A stretch of DNA of 47,102 nt from Verrucomicrobiota bacterium (GCA_030834165.1 JAURFU010000009.1:1-47102); one strand, 5' to 3'. Positions 26,970 to 35,080 are shown, counted from the stretch's first letter. The notes: a model not told the origin generated them from the letters alone. Made by a program: numbers and translations.

Positions 26970-28322
26970 TTACTTGCGTCCGTCCCACCAGCCGTCGAGC
27001 TGGGTCATGAGGCGCTTCAGGTCCTCGGGGCGTTCGGCGGCGAGATCGCGCAGCTCATGCGGGTCGGCCTTGAGGTCGAAGAGGCGGGGCGGCTCGGTGG
27101 CGTCGCCGGAGCCCTGCTGCGTGCCGCCGGTCTTGAGGCCGCTCGAGACGATCAGCTTGAGGTCGCCGGCGACGAGCCAGCGGTAGCGCAGGCTGGCCGC
27201 GGGGCGGGCGAGGTCGAGGATGTCGTGGGTCGAGTTCTGGCCGGCGACGAACGGCCGCGCGCGCAGGGCCGCGTCGTCGAGCAGGTCGACGCCGTCGCCG
27301 TCGGCGGGCACCGGGGCGCCGGCCAGCTTCAGCAGCGTCGGCATGATGTCCACCGAGCTGGCGGCCTCGGTCATGACGGCCGGCTTGATGCGGCCGGGCC
27401 AGCTGACGAGGATCGGCGTGCGCACGCCGCCGTCGAAGGGCGACTGCTTGGAGCGCGCGAAATCGACCACCGGCTTGTCGGTGCGCGGGATCCAGCCGTT
27501 GTCGACGACGTAGAGGATGATGGTGTCGCGCGTAAGGCCTTCCTTGTCGAGATGGGCGCGGAGCTCGCCGACGGTCTCATCGAACCACTCCACCATGGCG
27601 TGATACCTGGCGGCCTGCGGCGTCGGGGACTTGTCGCGATACTTGGCGAGCAAACGCTCCGGCGGGGTGTGCGGGTCATGCGGCATCATCGGCGCATACC
27701 AGATGAAGAAGGGTTTGCCGTCCTTCTTGGCCCGGCCGATGAAATCCGTGATCGGCGCCAAGGTCTTGCGGCCGATGTCGAGGCCCTCGTCGCCGTGGCG
27801 CCCTCCCTTGGTCATGCCTTCGGTGAAGCCGCCGGTCTGATACGGACCCATCCACCACTTCCCCGTCTGCAGGCTCACATAGCCCTGCTCGCTGAGGAGG
27901 CGGGGAAGGATGGGCGATTCCTGGAAGCGCTTCACCATCTGGGCGCGCCCCTCGAGGAAGGCGGCGCTCTTCTGTTTGGCCGCCGCGGCCTTGGCGGCGC
28001 CTTTGGCCCCGGCGACGGGCGGCGCGGGCGGAATGAAGGGGTCATTGCCCGTCAGACCGTGACGATGGACGTGGCGGCCGGTCAGCATCGAGGCGAGGCT
28101 GGGGCCGCAGAGGGAATTGGTGACATAGCCGCGGGGGAAAGCCCGCGATTCCGCGGCGAGCTTGTCCAGATGCGGCGTGCTGACCGCCTTGGCCCCAAGG
28201 AAACCATGATCGAACCATGCTTGGTCGTCGGAGACGATCATCAGGATGTTCGGACGGTCGGCCGCGGACAGTGAAAGAGCGAAGCCGAGCAAGGCGACGC
28301 TAAGGGGTAGGAGGCGGAGCAT
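26970..28322 (-). CDS. Sulfatase (type I family), exported, with CxPSL in place of CxPSR
   Basis: This 450-residue exported protein has a signal peptide (cut near LSA-A, residue 21) and then the sulfatase fold: PNILMIVSDDQAW (metal Asp pair, D32/D33) and the formylglycine region NSLCGPSLASMLTGR (C72). MPHDPHTP and VVDNGW follow in the positions of the later metal-site segments. The usual CxPSR has Leu at the Arg position (L76). The rest of the motif (LTGR) is intact. The C-terminal domain ends in the RLFDLKADPHELRDLA block typical of sulfatases. It is the first gene of a four-gene minus-strand operon (lactonase, PSD1, DUF1501 follow). The substrate is unknown. Without the Arg, formylglycine conversion may be poor. 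Confidence 0.9.
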   Translation of the reverse strand: MLRLLPLSVALLGFALSLSAADRPNILMIVSDDQAWFDHGFLGAKAVSTPHLDKLAAESRAFPRGYVTNSLCGPSLASMLTGRHVHRHGLTGNDPFIPPAPPVAGAKGAAKAAAAKQKSAAFLEGRAQMVKRFQESPILPRLLSEQGYVSLQTGKWWMGPYQTGGFTEGMTKGGRHGDEGLDIGRKTLAPITDFIGRAKKDGKPFFIWYAPMMPHDPHTPPERLLAKYRDKSPTPQAARYHAMVEWFDETVGELRAHLDKEGLTRDTIILYVVDNGWIPRTDKPVVDFARSKQSPFDGGVRTPILVSWPGRIKPAVMTEAASSVDIMPTLLKLAGAPVPADGDGVDLLDDAALRARPFVAGQNSTHDILDLARPAASLRYRWLVAGDLKLIVSSGLKTGGTQQGSGDATEPPRLFDLKADPHELRDLAAERPEDLKRLMTQLDGWWDGRK

Positions 28323-28419
28323 GCCTTATAGACTCCCCAATCCGACGCCCGTTCCCACCCAAAAAATCAGCCATTCTTGGTCGATTACGCAGAGCGCGCG
28401 GCAACCTCCGGCACCCCCT

Positions 28420-28447
28420 TTGACGGGTCACCCGAGCTGGGCATAAT
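28420..28447 (+). promoter_or_regulatory. Candidate sigma-70-type promoter of the sigma factor gene
   Basis: TTGACG (28420-28425), a 16-bp spacer and CATAAT (28442-28447) form a good promoter match in the 286-bp gap between the divergent sulfatase and sigma factor genes. It would give a leader of roughly 150 nt. That leader contains a perfect 6-bp hairpin (CAAGAG at 28487-28492 with CTCTTG at 28499-28504) and T-rich tracts just before the start codon. The element is closely similar to one in front of the gene at 39870. Confidence 0.5.
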
Positions 28448-28608
28448 GAGCCTCGCAGCCCCGCCCTCCCCCTCGGCAACCGCCCCCAAGAGCACCCCCT
28501 CTTGAAATATAATACGAATTTATCTCACTGACTGACAGTAATTTAGGAAAAAGCGTCTCTCAGCCCCCCCTTTTTCGGCCCTATATATACAGGCCCCTTT
28601 ATTTTTCC

Positions 28609-29562
28609 ATGATCAACCACATCCCCCCAAGCACCGCCAAGACCGACACCCTCACTTCCCTTCTCCGCTCCGACTTCCCTGATCTGGGTGAAATCGAGGT
28701 CACCCTCCAAGAGACGACCCCCGCCCGCGCCGGCGAGGCGGACAGCCTCACGCACTACCTCAACGAAGCCGCCCGCTGGCCCCGCCTGAGCGCCGAGGAG
28801 GAACTCGCGCTCGGCCACCGCATCAAGGCCGGCCAGAACGCCGCCGGTACCCTCACCCCGGCCGGCCAGGCCGCGCACGACGAACTGGTGAAATGCAACC
28901 TGCGCCTGACCTACTTCGTCGCGAAGAAGATCAACGTGTCCCGCGAGGAGACGTTCGAACTCGTCGCGGCCGGCAACGTCGCGCTCATGGAGGCGGCGCG
29001 CACCTTCGACGCCGATCTCGGTCACCGCTTCAGCACGTACGCAGTGTGGGGCATCCGCAGCGCGGTGTTCCGCCACCTCAACTTCCTGCGCCGCACGGTG
29101 CGCCTGCCGCGCAACCTCCACGAACGGATGGCCAAGCTCCGCAAGGCCGAGGCCGCGATCCTCCAGAAGACCGGCCGCGAAGCGACCGAGGACGAACTGT
29201 CCGCCGCGCTGGAGTGGTCGCCGGAGAAGCTCGCCGAGCTGCGCTGCTACCAGCAGCACGGCCAGTCGCTGGACGCGCCGATCGGCGAAGACAGCGATAC
29301 GACCTTCGGCGACACGCTCGCCGACCCGGAAGCGCCGACGCCGGCCGCCTACGCCGAGGCCTCCGACCGCCAGGCCGCGCTGGCCGAGGTGATGGCCCAG
29401 CTCACGCCGCGCGAACTCGAGGTGATCCGCGCCCGTGCCGGCCTCGACGGCGAGGAGCAGACGCTCGACGCCATCGGCCGCCGTCACGGCGTCTCCCGCG
29501 AACGCATCCGCCAGATCGAAGCGGAGGCCTTCCGCAAGATGCGCCTCGGTATCCGCCGCTGA
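28609..29562 (+). CDS. Sigma-70 family RNA polymerase sigma factor
   Basis: This 317-residue protein directs RNA polymerase to promoters. Region 1.2 is at about 46-75 (DSLTHYLNEAARWPRLSAEE), region 2 at 97-160 (NLRLTYFVAKK, AGNVALMEAARTFDADLG, FSTYAVWGIRSAV), region 3 at 163-205 and region 4 at about 260-312 (LTPRELEVIRARAG, VSRERIRQIEAEAFRKMR). It resembles group 2/3 factors (RpoD/RpoS/RpoH-like) but has no long region 1.1. Region 2.3 differs: the usual WWIRQA reads WGIRSA, and the segment before it lacks the normal DLIQEG pattern. A 160-bp leader with a good upstream promoter precedes it; the monohaem gene follows 42 bp later, perhaps in the same message. No anti-sigma gene is adjacent. Confidence 0.9.
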   Translation: MINHIPPSTAKTDTLTSLLRSDFPDLGEIEVTLQETTPARAGEADSLTHYLNEAARWPRLSAEEELALGHRIKAGQNAAGTLTPAGQAAHDELVKCNLRLTYFVAKKINVSREETFELVAAGNVALMEAARTFDADLGHRFSTYAVWGIRSAVFRHLNFLRRTVRLPRNLHERMAKLRKAEAAILQKTGREATEDELSAALEWSPEKLAELRCYQQHGQSLDAPIGEDSDTTFGDTLADPEAPTPAAYAEASDRQAALAEVMAQLTPRELEVIRARAGLDGEEQTLDAIGRRHGVSRERIRQIEAEAFRKMRLGIRR

Positions 29563-29604
29563 GCCGGGTCTTGTGTCGGGGGAGGGGTTCGCCATCGTGT
29601 CGGC

Positions 29605-30897
29605 GTGCCCTCCTCCTTCCCGCGCCTGCTGCTCCTCGGCCTCCTCGGCCCTAACCTCGCCGCCCAGCAGGCCGAGCCGTTCGAGGAGCCGCCGATCAGC
29701 TATTCGGCCACCGAGGCCAAGGACCGGGCCACGGCCCTGAACGCGGCCCACCAGGCGCGCGCCAACGCCATCCGCTCCCTGCCGGCGAAGAAGCGCCTGC
29801 AGTGGCTGCTCGATGAGTTCAAGGTGCCGGTCGAATCCCAGATCTTCGTCTTCAGCAAGACGAGCCTCCAGCGCGACCTGATCACGACCGAGACGCCGCG
29901 CGTGCTCTACTTCTCCGACGAAGCCTACGTCGGCTGGGCGCCCACCGGCGCGTTCGAGGTGACGGTCTTCGACCCGCAGCTCGGCGCGACCTTCTACGTC
30001 TTCGACGCGCACGAGACCGGCGCGGCCCCCTTGCTGCGCCGCGACAACGACTGCCTGCTCTGCCACGCCCGCCACGAACACACGCCCACGCTGCGCGCCC
30101 GCACGGTCTTCCCCGACGCGCGCGGCGAACCGCTCGCCGGCTCCGGAAGTTCGAACATCGACCCCGCCACGCCGCTCGAAGAACGCTGGGGCGGATGGTA
30201 CGTCACCGGCGGCGGCCCGGGCCTGCGTCACCGCGGCAACCTGACCGGCCGGAAGCCCGAAGACTTCGAAGGCCCCTCGGCGCAGCCGGTCCGCAACCTC
30301 GCTTCGCTCGAAGGAGTCGTGGATACGCGTCGCTACCTCCTGAAGACGAGCGACGTGGTCCCGATGCTCCTGCACGACCACCAGATCCACGTGCACAACG
30401 TGATCTCCACCGCGCTGCAGGACGCGCGCATCGCGCTCCATCGCTGGCCGGCGATGCGCAAGATCCTCGGCCTGCCCGACGACGCCCCGCCGCAGGGCTC
30501 GTGCGTCGTGGTCTTCGAAAGCCAGGCGGAGAAGCTGCTCGACGCGCTCCTCTGCCGCGACGAAGCCCCTTGGCCCGAAGACGCGCTGCGCTCCGACGGC
30601 GTCTTCGCCGCCGCCTACGCCAAGACCCGCAAGGCCGACGCCAAGGGCCGCTCCCTCCGAGACCTCGACCTGCGCACGCGCCTTTTCCGTTACCGCTGCA
30701 GCCCGCTGATCTACTCCGAGAGCTTCACGCACCTGCCCCGCCAGCTCCGCGAGATCACGCTGCTGCGTCTCTCCGTCGGCCTGCGCGCCTTCCCGCCTTC
30801 GCCTGCCTTCGGCCACCTCGAGGAGTCCGAACGCGTCGCGATCCACGAGATCCTGACGGCCACCCTGCCCGACCTGCCCGCCGGCTGGGGCAAGTAA
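29605..30897 (+). CDS. Exported monohaem c-type protein of unknown function
   Basis: This 430-residue protein starts at GTG (no ATG is available in this frame). It has a hydrophobic N-terminus cut near LAA-Q, residue 20, and a single CLLCH haem motif at 150-154. Conserved-looking blocks are VFSKTSLQRDLI, RVLYFSDEAYVGWAP, RWGGWYVTGGGPGLRHRGN, DVVPMLLHDHQIHVHN and RCSPLIYSESF. I believe similar proteins occur as uncharacterised cytochrome-like genes in Planctomycetes and Acidobacteria, but I cannot name the family. It is probably periplasmic, with a single haem plus His-rich segments (HDHQIHVHN) that could bind a second metal. It follows the sigma factor by 42 bp and converges on the SGNH gene across a hairpin. 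Confidence 0.8.
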   Translation: MPSSFPRLLLLGLLGPNLAAQQAEPFEEPPISYSATEAKDRATALNAAHQARANAIRSLPAKKRLQWLLDEFKVPVESQIFVFSKTSLQRDLITTETPRVLYFSDEAYVGWAPTGAFEVTVFDPQLGATFYVFDAHETGAAPLLRRDNDCLLCHARHEHTPTLRARTVFPDARGEPLAGSGSSNIDPATPLEERWGGWYVTGGGPGLRHRGNLTGRKPEDFEGPSAQPVRNLASLEGVVDTRRYLLKTSDVVPMLLHDHQIHVHNVISTALQDARIALHRWPAMRKILGLPDDAPPQGSCVVVFESQAEKLLDALLCRDEAPWPEDALRSDGVFAAAYAKTRKADAKGRSLRDLDLRTRLFRYRCSPLIYSESFTHLPRQLREITLLRLSVGLRAFPPSPAFGHLEESERVAIHEILTATLPDLPAGWGK

Positions 30898-30911
30898 GGC
30901 GGACACGCCAA

Positions 30912-30939
30912 GGGCCGGCCCTCGCGAGAGGACCGGCCC
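30912..30939. terminator. Bidirectional hairpin between convergent genes
   Basis: A 12-bp stem with one mismatch (30912-30923 with 30928-30939) and a GCGA loop lies 14 bp after the monohaem gene stop and 21 bp past the convergent SGNH gene stop. It has no T-tract on either side, so termination strength is uncertain. Confidence 0.5.
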
Positions 30940-30960
30940 GGAGACGAAGCCGCAGACGGC

Positions 30961-31743
30961 TTACTTGACGAGCGCAGCGAGCTTCTCGCGGATCGCGTCG
31001 GCCCAGATCTGGTAGCTGGCGGCGTTCAGGTGCAGGAGGTCAGGCATGATCGCCTTCTCGAGCGTGCCGTCGGGCTTGAGGAACTTGGCGCCGATGTCGA
31101 GGAAGTGGACCTTCTGGCCGTCGTCGAACTTGGCGATGAGGGCGTTGACGGCCTGGTTCTTGGCGCGGCCGGGGTTGTTGGCTTCGGTGGCGCCGCGCGG
31201 GAAGATCGCGAGGAGGAGCACCTTGGTCTCGGGCGAGCGCCGATGGATCGCGGCGATGATGTTCTTGATGCCCGCGGCGATCTGCTCGGGGGAGTTCTCG
31301 GCGACGCCTGAATTGTTGGTGCCGATCATGAGCACCACGGCCTTGGGTTTGATGCCTTCGAACTCGCCGTTCTCGACGCGCCACAGGACGTGCTGGGTGC
31401 GGTCGCCGCCGATGCCGAAGTTGGCGGCCTTGTACTGGCCGAATTCCTTGTCGAAGATGGCGGCCTGACGACCCCAGCCCGCGGTGATGGAGTCGCCGAG
31501 GAAGACGACCTGCGCTTCGCCTTTCTTGGCGACGGCGACGAAGGACTCGTGCGACTTGAGGAAACCGGCCTGGGGCTTGCCGTCGGGCCCGAGCTTGGGC
31601 GCGGCGACGTCGGCGGGCTGGGCCGGCAGCTTCACCGCCGGAGCGGCGGCCTTCTTGGCGGGAGCTTTCTTGGCCTCCTGGGCGACGACGGAAGCGGCGC
31701 CGAACAAGGAGAGCCCGAGGAGGAGGGATAGGGTGCGTTTCAT
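30961..31743 (-). CDS. Exported SGNH/GDSL hydrolase
   Basis: This 260-residue protein has a signal peptide (MKRTLSLLLGLSLFGAASVV, cut near VAQ, residue 21-22) and a Lys/Ala/Pro-rich linker to residue 50. The SGNH blocks are block I FLGDSITAGWG (nucleophile S85), block II FGIGGDRTQ, block III LMIGTNNSG and block V DLLHLN (D235, H238). All four catalytic or oxyanion positions are present, so it should be an active esterase, perhaps removing acetyl groups from glycans; the substrate is inferred. The ATG at 31743 gives the signal; the upstream in-frame ATG at 31800 does not. It is divergent from the cupin gene, 98 bp away. Confidence 0.88.
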   Translation of the reverse strand: MKRTLSLLLGLSLFGAASVVAQEAKKAPAKKAAAPAVKLPAQPADVAAPKLGPDGKPQAGFLKSHESFVAVAKKGEAQVVFLGDSITAGWGRQAAIFDKEFGQYKAANFGIGGDRTQHVLWRVENGEFEGIKPKAVVLMIGTNNSGVAENSPEQIAAGIKNIIAAIHRRSPETKVLLLAIFPRGATEANNPGRAKNQAVNALIAKFDDGQKVHFLDIGAKFLKPDGTLEKAIMPDLLHLNAASYQIWADAIREKLAALVK

Positions 31744-31841
31744 GGGGTGCGGGGGGGCGATGTTCTCATCCCGACCGGCGAGGGTGTCAACGCCGGCCAC
31801 CGATGCTTGCGGTGGGACGAGCCCGTGCGGTAGCGTCCGGC

Positions 31842-32252
31842 ATGACCACCCCGCTGCGATTCGTGACCAAGGCCGAGGCCATCAAGGAAGAATACAAGGG
31901 CCGCACCAATTACTGGCTGACGCGCCCCGAACTCACCGGCGCGAAGGACCTGCAGGTCTGCGAGGCGACCCTGCCCGCGGGCGAGGGCCACGCCTTCCAC
32001 ACGCACCCCGAACTCGAGGAGATGATCTACGTCCTCGCGGGCGAGGTCGAACAGTGGGTGGAGAAGGAGAAGCGCCTCCTGAGGCCCGGCGACGCCGCGC
32101 ACATCCCGGCCGGCGTCGTGCACGCGACGTTCAACGTCTCGCGGGCGGACGCCACGATCCTCGCGATCCTTTCGCCGGGCGCGAGCAAGGGCCCCTTCAT
32201 GGTCGACGTCAGCGGCGAAGCGCCCTGGAAGGACCTGCGCGCCGGCGCATGA
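31842..32252 (+). CDS. Small cupin-domain protein
   Basis: This 136-residue cytoplasmic protein has one cupin fold. Motif 1 is GEGHAFHTHPELEEMIYVLAGEVE with metal-ligand candidates H53, H55 and E59 (or E60); motif 2 includes PGDAAHIPAGVVHATFN with H94. The ligand pattern suggests a metal-binding enzyme or sensor. The start is ATG at 31842. Its stop codon overlaps the start of the membrane protein gene (ATGA at 32249-32252), which strongly suggests coupled translation. The function is not known. Confidence 0.82.
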   Translation: MTTPLRFVTKAEAIKEEYKGRTNYWLTRPELTGAKDLQVCEATLPAGEGHAFHTHPELEEMIYVLAGEVEQWVEKEKRLLRPGDAAHIPAGVVHATFNVSRADATILAILSPGASKGPFMVDVSGEAPWKDLRAGA

Positions 32253-32893
32253 GCTTCTTCGCCCGCCACCGCGGCCTGCTCGTCGCCTCGACGCTCCTGC
32301 TGGCCGGCGCGATCATCCCGTGGATCATCTGGGGCGACGCGCTGGACGCGACGTTCACGGTCGAAGGCTCGCGCACGTGGATCGCCGGCTTCGGCGCGGC
32401 CGGCGGCCTCGCCGGCGCGGGCCTGCTCGTCGCCGACCTGCTTCTGCCGATCCCGAGCACGCTCGTGATGTCGGCGCTCGGCCTCGCCTACGGGACGCTC
32501 ATCGGCGGACTCTACGCCGCCGCCGGCACGGTCGCGGCGGGACTGGTCGCCTACGGGCTCAGCCGCTGGCTCGGCCGACCGCTCGCCCTGCGCCTGGCCG
32601 GCGCCGAGGCGTTGGAGTCCGGCGAGAAACTCTTCGCCGACGGCGGCGCCTGGCTGGTGGCCGGTTCGCGCTGCCTGCCGATCCTGCCCGAGGCGATCGC
32701 GTGCCTCGCAGGACTGAACCGGATGCCTTTCCGCACTTACTTCTTCGCGCTGCTCTGCGGCGGCGTGCCGACCAGCTTCCTCTTCGCCGCGATCGGCGCG
32801 CTCGGCCAGACCGAGCCGGCCTGGGCGCTGGCGCTCAGCGTGATCATGCCGGCGGCCTTATGGCTGCTCGCCCGTCGCTGGCTCCGCCGCTGA
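32249..32893 (+). CDS. VTT-domain (TVP38/DedA-like) membrane protein
   Basis: This 214-residue inner-membrane protein has several hydrophobic helices. ADLLLPIPSTLVMSALGLAYG and the later SRCLPILPEAIACLAGLNRMPF followed by GGVPTSFLFAAIG are the paired re-entrant-loop signatures of the SNARE-associated (VTT) family. DedA/TVP38 proteins help recycle or scramble polyprenyl or phospholipid carriers. Its start overlaps the cupin stop by 4 bp, so the two are one transcription unit. Its stop abuts the stop of the convergent DUF1080 gene (TGATCA). Confidence 0.8.
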   Translation: MSFFARHRGLLVASTLLLAGAIIPWIIWGDALDATFTVEGSRTWIAGFGAAGGLAGAGLLVADLLLPIPSTLVMSALGLAYGTLIGGLYAAAGTVAAGLVAYGLSRWLGRPLALRLAGAEALESGEKLFADGGAWLVAGSRCLPILPEAIACLAGLNRMPFRTYFFALLCGGVPTSFLFAAIGALGQTEPAWALALSVIMPAALWLLARRWLRR

Positions 32894-33559
32894 TCAGCGG
32901 AGTTCCTTGATCCGGACGTTGCGATACCAGACGCGCTTGGCCTCGTCCTGGAAACCGACGTGGCCTTCGACGGGGCGGTCCTTCATCGGCGAAGCCGCGA
33001 GGTCGAGCACGATGGTGCGCTCGCCGTTGAAATCGACGGTGAGGCGGCGGTCCTTGAGCGTGAGGGTGTAGCGGTTCCATTCGCCGGCCGGCTTCACCAT
33101 GTTCTTGGACGCGGCCATGGCGCGGATGATGCCGCCGCAGTCATGGTGACCGGGCTTGGCGAGGCCGTGCGTGTCGAGGATCTGCAGTTCGACGCCCTTG
33201 GCCACGGGGTCGAGCGGGTCGGCGACGCAGAAGAAGACCCCGGAGTTGCCGGTGGGCTCGAACTTGAATTCGAGATCGAGGACGAAGTCGCGATACTTGC
33301 GCTCGGTGAAGAGATAGGCGTCGAAGCGCTTCCAGCCGGTCTCGCCCGGACGCGGCTTCAAGGTGACCGTACCATCGACGTCGTAGACCCAGTTGCCCTT
33401 GGTCTTCCAGCCGGCGAGGTCCTTGCCGTTGAACAGAGGGACGAAGCCCGGGGCGGCCGCGGCGGGGTGCGGCACGGGCGCGGCGGCTTCGCTCACCGGG
33501 TAAGGTTCGGACGCCGCGAAAAGGGAGGCAGCGAAAAACAAGGCCAGGCAGGACTTCAT
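32894..33559 (-). CDS. Exported DUF1080 protein (3-keto-disaccharide hydrolase domain)
   Basis: This 221-residue protein has a signal peptide (MKSCLALFFAASLFAAS, cut near residue 17) followed by a laminin-G/concanavalin-like beta-sandwich of DUF1080 type: FVPLFNGKDLAGWKTKGNW, DFVLDLEFKFEPTGNSGVFF, VELQILDTHGLAKPGHHDCGG and a C-terminal GFQDEAKRVWYRNVRIKEL. The DUF1080 domain has been tied to cleavage of 3-keto glycosides made by Gfo/Idh-type oxidoreductases. The ATG at 33559 is used; an in-frame ATG 15 bp upstream is possible. It is exported to the periplasm. Its stop abuts the VTT-membrane gene stop with no spacer. Confidence 0.88.
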   Translation of the reverse strand: MKSCLALFFAASLFAASEPYPVSEAAAPVPHPAAAAPGFVPLFNGKDLAGWKTKGNWVYDVDGTVTLKPRPGETGWKRFDAYLFTERKYRDFVLDLEFKFEPTGNSGVFFCVADPLDPVAKGVELQILDTHGLAKPGHHDCGGIIRAMAASKNMVKPAGEWNRYTLTLKDRRLTVDFNGERTIVLDLAASPMKDRPVEGHVGFQDEAKRVWYRNVRIKELR

Positions 33560-33631
33560 AGGGGTGGCTGACATCTTGCGGCACGCCCCGCGGCAGGCGA
33601 GACAACTTCTGCGTTCCCAGCCTGATGCGTC

Positions 33632-35080
33632 ATGCTTAGGGTCCCGTTCATGCACCGCCTGCTCCTGCTGCTCTTTTCGCTCATCTCTCTCGCCGGCGCG
33701 GAGACGGTCAGGCGACCCGACATCGTCGTCTTCCTGGCCGACGACCTCGGGCAGCTGGACTCGGCCCCTTACGGCGGCACGGACATCCGCACGCCGAACC
33801 TGGCCGCCTTGGCCGCCGACGGACTGACGTTCGACCGGGCCTACGTCGCTTCTCCCAGCTGCGCGCCCAGCCGGGCGGCCTTGCTCACGGGACTCATGCC
33901 CGCCCGCAACGGCGCCGCCTCCAACCACGCGCGGCCCCGCGCCGAGATCCGCCGATGGCCCGCCTACTTCAAGGAACTGGGCTATGAGGTGGCCGCCTTC
34001 GGCAAGGTCTCGCACTACCGGCACACCGCGGACTACGGCTTCGACGTCTACGCGCACGACTCCTTCCATGACCCCGAAGGCGTCCCCGCGGCGCTCCGTT
34101 TCCTCCGCTCCCGCCCTCAAGGCGCCAAGCCGCTCTGCCTGTTCGTCGGAAGCAACTGGCCGCACGTGCCCTGGCCGGTCAACGACGGCGCGCATGACCC
34201 GGCCGCCCTCCGTCTGCCCGCCGGCAGCCTCGACACGCCGCAGACCCGCGTCTGGCGGGCGCGCTACGCCGACGCCGTCGCCCGCTGCGACCGCGAACTG
34301 GGCGAGGTGATGCGCGCCGTGCGCGAGACGCTCCCGCCTGCCTCCCTGATGGTCTTCACGAGCGACCACGGAGCCCAGTGGCCGTTCGGGAAGTGGAACC
34401 TCTACGAGGCCGGCATCGCCACGCCGCTCATCGTCCGCTGGCCGGGCGCCGTCGCCGCCGGGCGGCGCACGCCCGCCATGGTGAGCTGGGTCGACCTCCT
34501 CCCGACGCTGCTCGAAGCCGCCGGCGGCAAGGCGCCGGCGGAGCTCGACGGCCGGTCGTTCCTGCCCGTGCTGCGCGGCGGCGACCAGCACCGGGAGATG
34601 ATCTTCGCCACGCACTCGAACGACAACCGGATGAACGTCTACCCCGCGCGGAGCGTGCGCGACGGACGTTGGAAATACCTGCGCAACCTCCGTCCCGATT
34701 GGGCGTTCACGACGCACATCGACCTGCAGGAAAGCCGCGGCGACGCCCTCGGCCAGCGGGCGTTCTTCGCGGAGTGGGAACAGCTCGCGCGGACGGACGC
34801 GCGCGCGGCGGCGACGCTGGCGCGCTACCACCGCCGCCCGGCGGAAGAGCTCTACGACCTGGAGGCCGATCCGGCCGAGACGCGGAACCTGGCCGCCGAC
34901 CCCGCGCACGCTCCGAAGCTGGCCGAGCTGCGCGCGGCGCTCGACGCCTGGATGAAGGCGCAGGGCGACGACGGCGCCGTCCCGGTCGCGCCCCGCCTGC
35001 TCGCGGACCCGGACTCGTTCGGGCCGGGCGGGGCGGCCGCGGAGGCCAAGGCCGCCGCCCGCCGGAAGCCGGGCAAGTAA
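33632..35080 (+). CDS. Sulfatase (type I family), exported, with intact CxPSR
   Basis: This 482-residue exported sulfatase has a signal peptide (cut near AGA-E, residue 23) followed by PDIVVFLADDLGQLD (metal Asp pair D37/D38). The formylglycine motif CAPSRAALLTG (C77, R81) is complete, so it should be matured by a formylglycine-generating enzyme; none is encoded in this window. SNWPHVPWP and VFTSDHGAQWPFGKWNLYE are the conserved later blocks, and LYDLEADPAETRNLA closes the fold. The substrate is unknown. The start is at 33632 or 33650, both ATG and both giving a signal. It is divergent from DUF1080 and 61 bp before the S9 peptidase. Confidence 0.92.
   Translation: MLRVPFMHRLLLLLFSLISLAGAETVRRPDIVVFLADDLGQLDSAPYGGTDIRTPNLAALAADGLTFDRAYVASPSCAPSRAALLTGLMPARNGAASNHARPRAEIRRWPAYFKELGYEVAAFGKVSHYRHTADYGFDVYAHDSFHDPEGVPAALRFLRSRPQGAKPLCLFVGSNWPHVPWPVNDGAHDPAALRLPAGSLDTPQTRVWRARYADAVARCDRELGEVMRAVRETLPPASLMVFTSDHGAQWPFGKWNLYEAGIATPLIVRWPGAVAAGRRTPAMVSWVDLLPTLLEAAGGKAPAELDGRSFLPVLRGGDQHREMIFATHSNDNRMNVYPARSVRDGRWKYLRNLRPDWAFTTHIDLQESRGDALGQRAFFAEWEQLARTDARAAATLARYHRRPAEELYDLEADPAETRNLAADPAHAPKLAELRAALDAWMKAQGDDGAVPVAPRLLADPDSFGPGGAAAEAKAAARRKPGK

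Noticed and set aside
28501-28520. TATAAT at 28508 as the sigma gene promoter
   Set aside because: No -35 at 16-18 bp upstream; the TTGACG/CATAAT pair at 28420 fits better.
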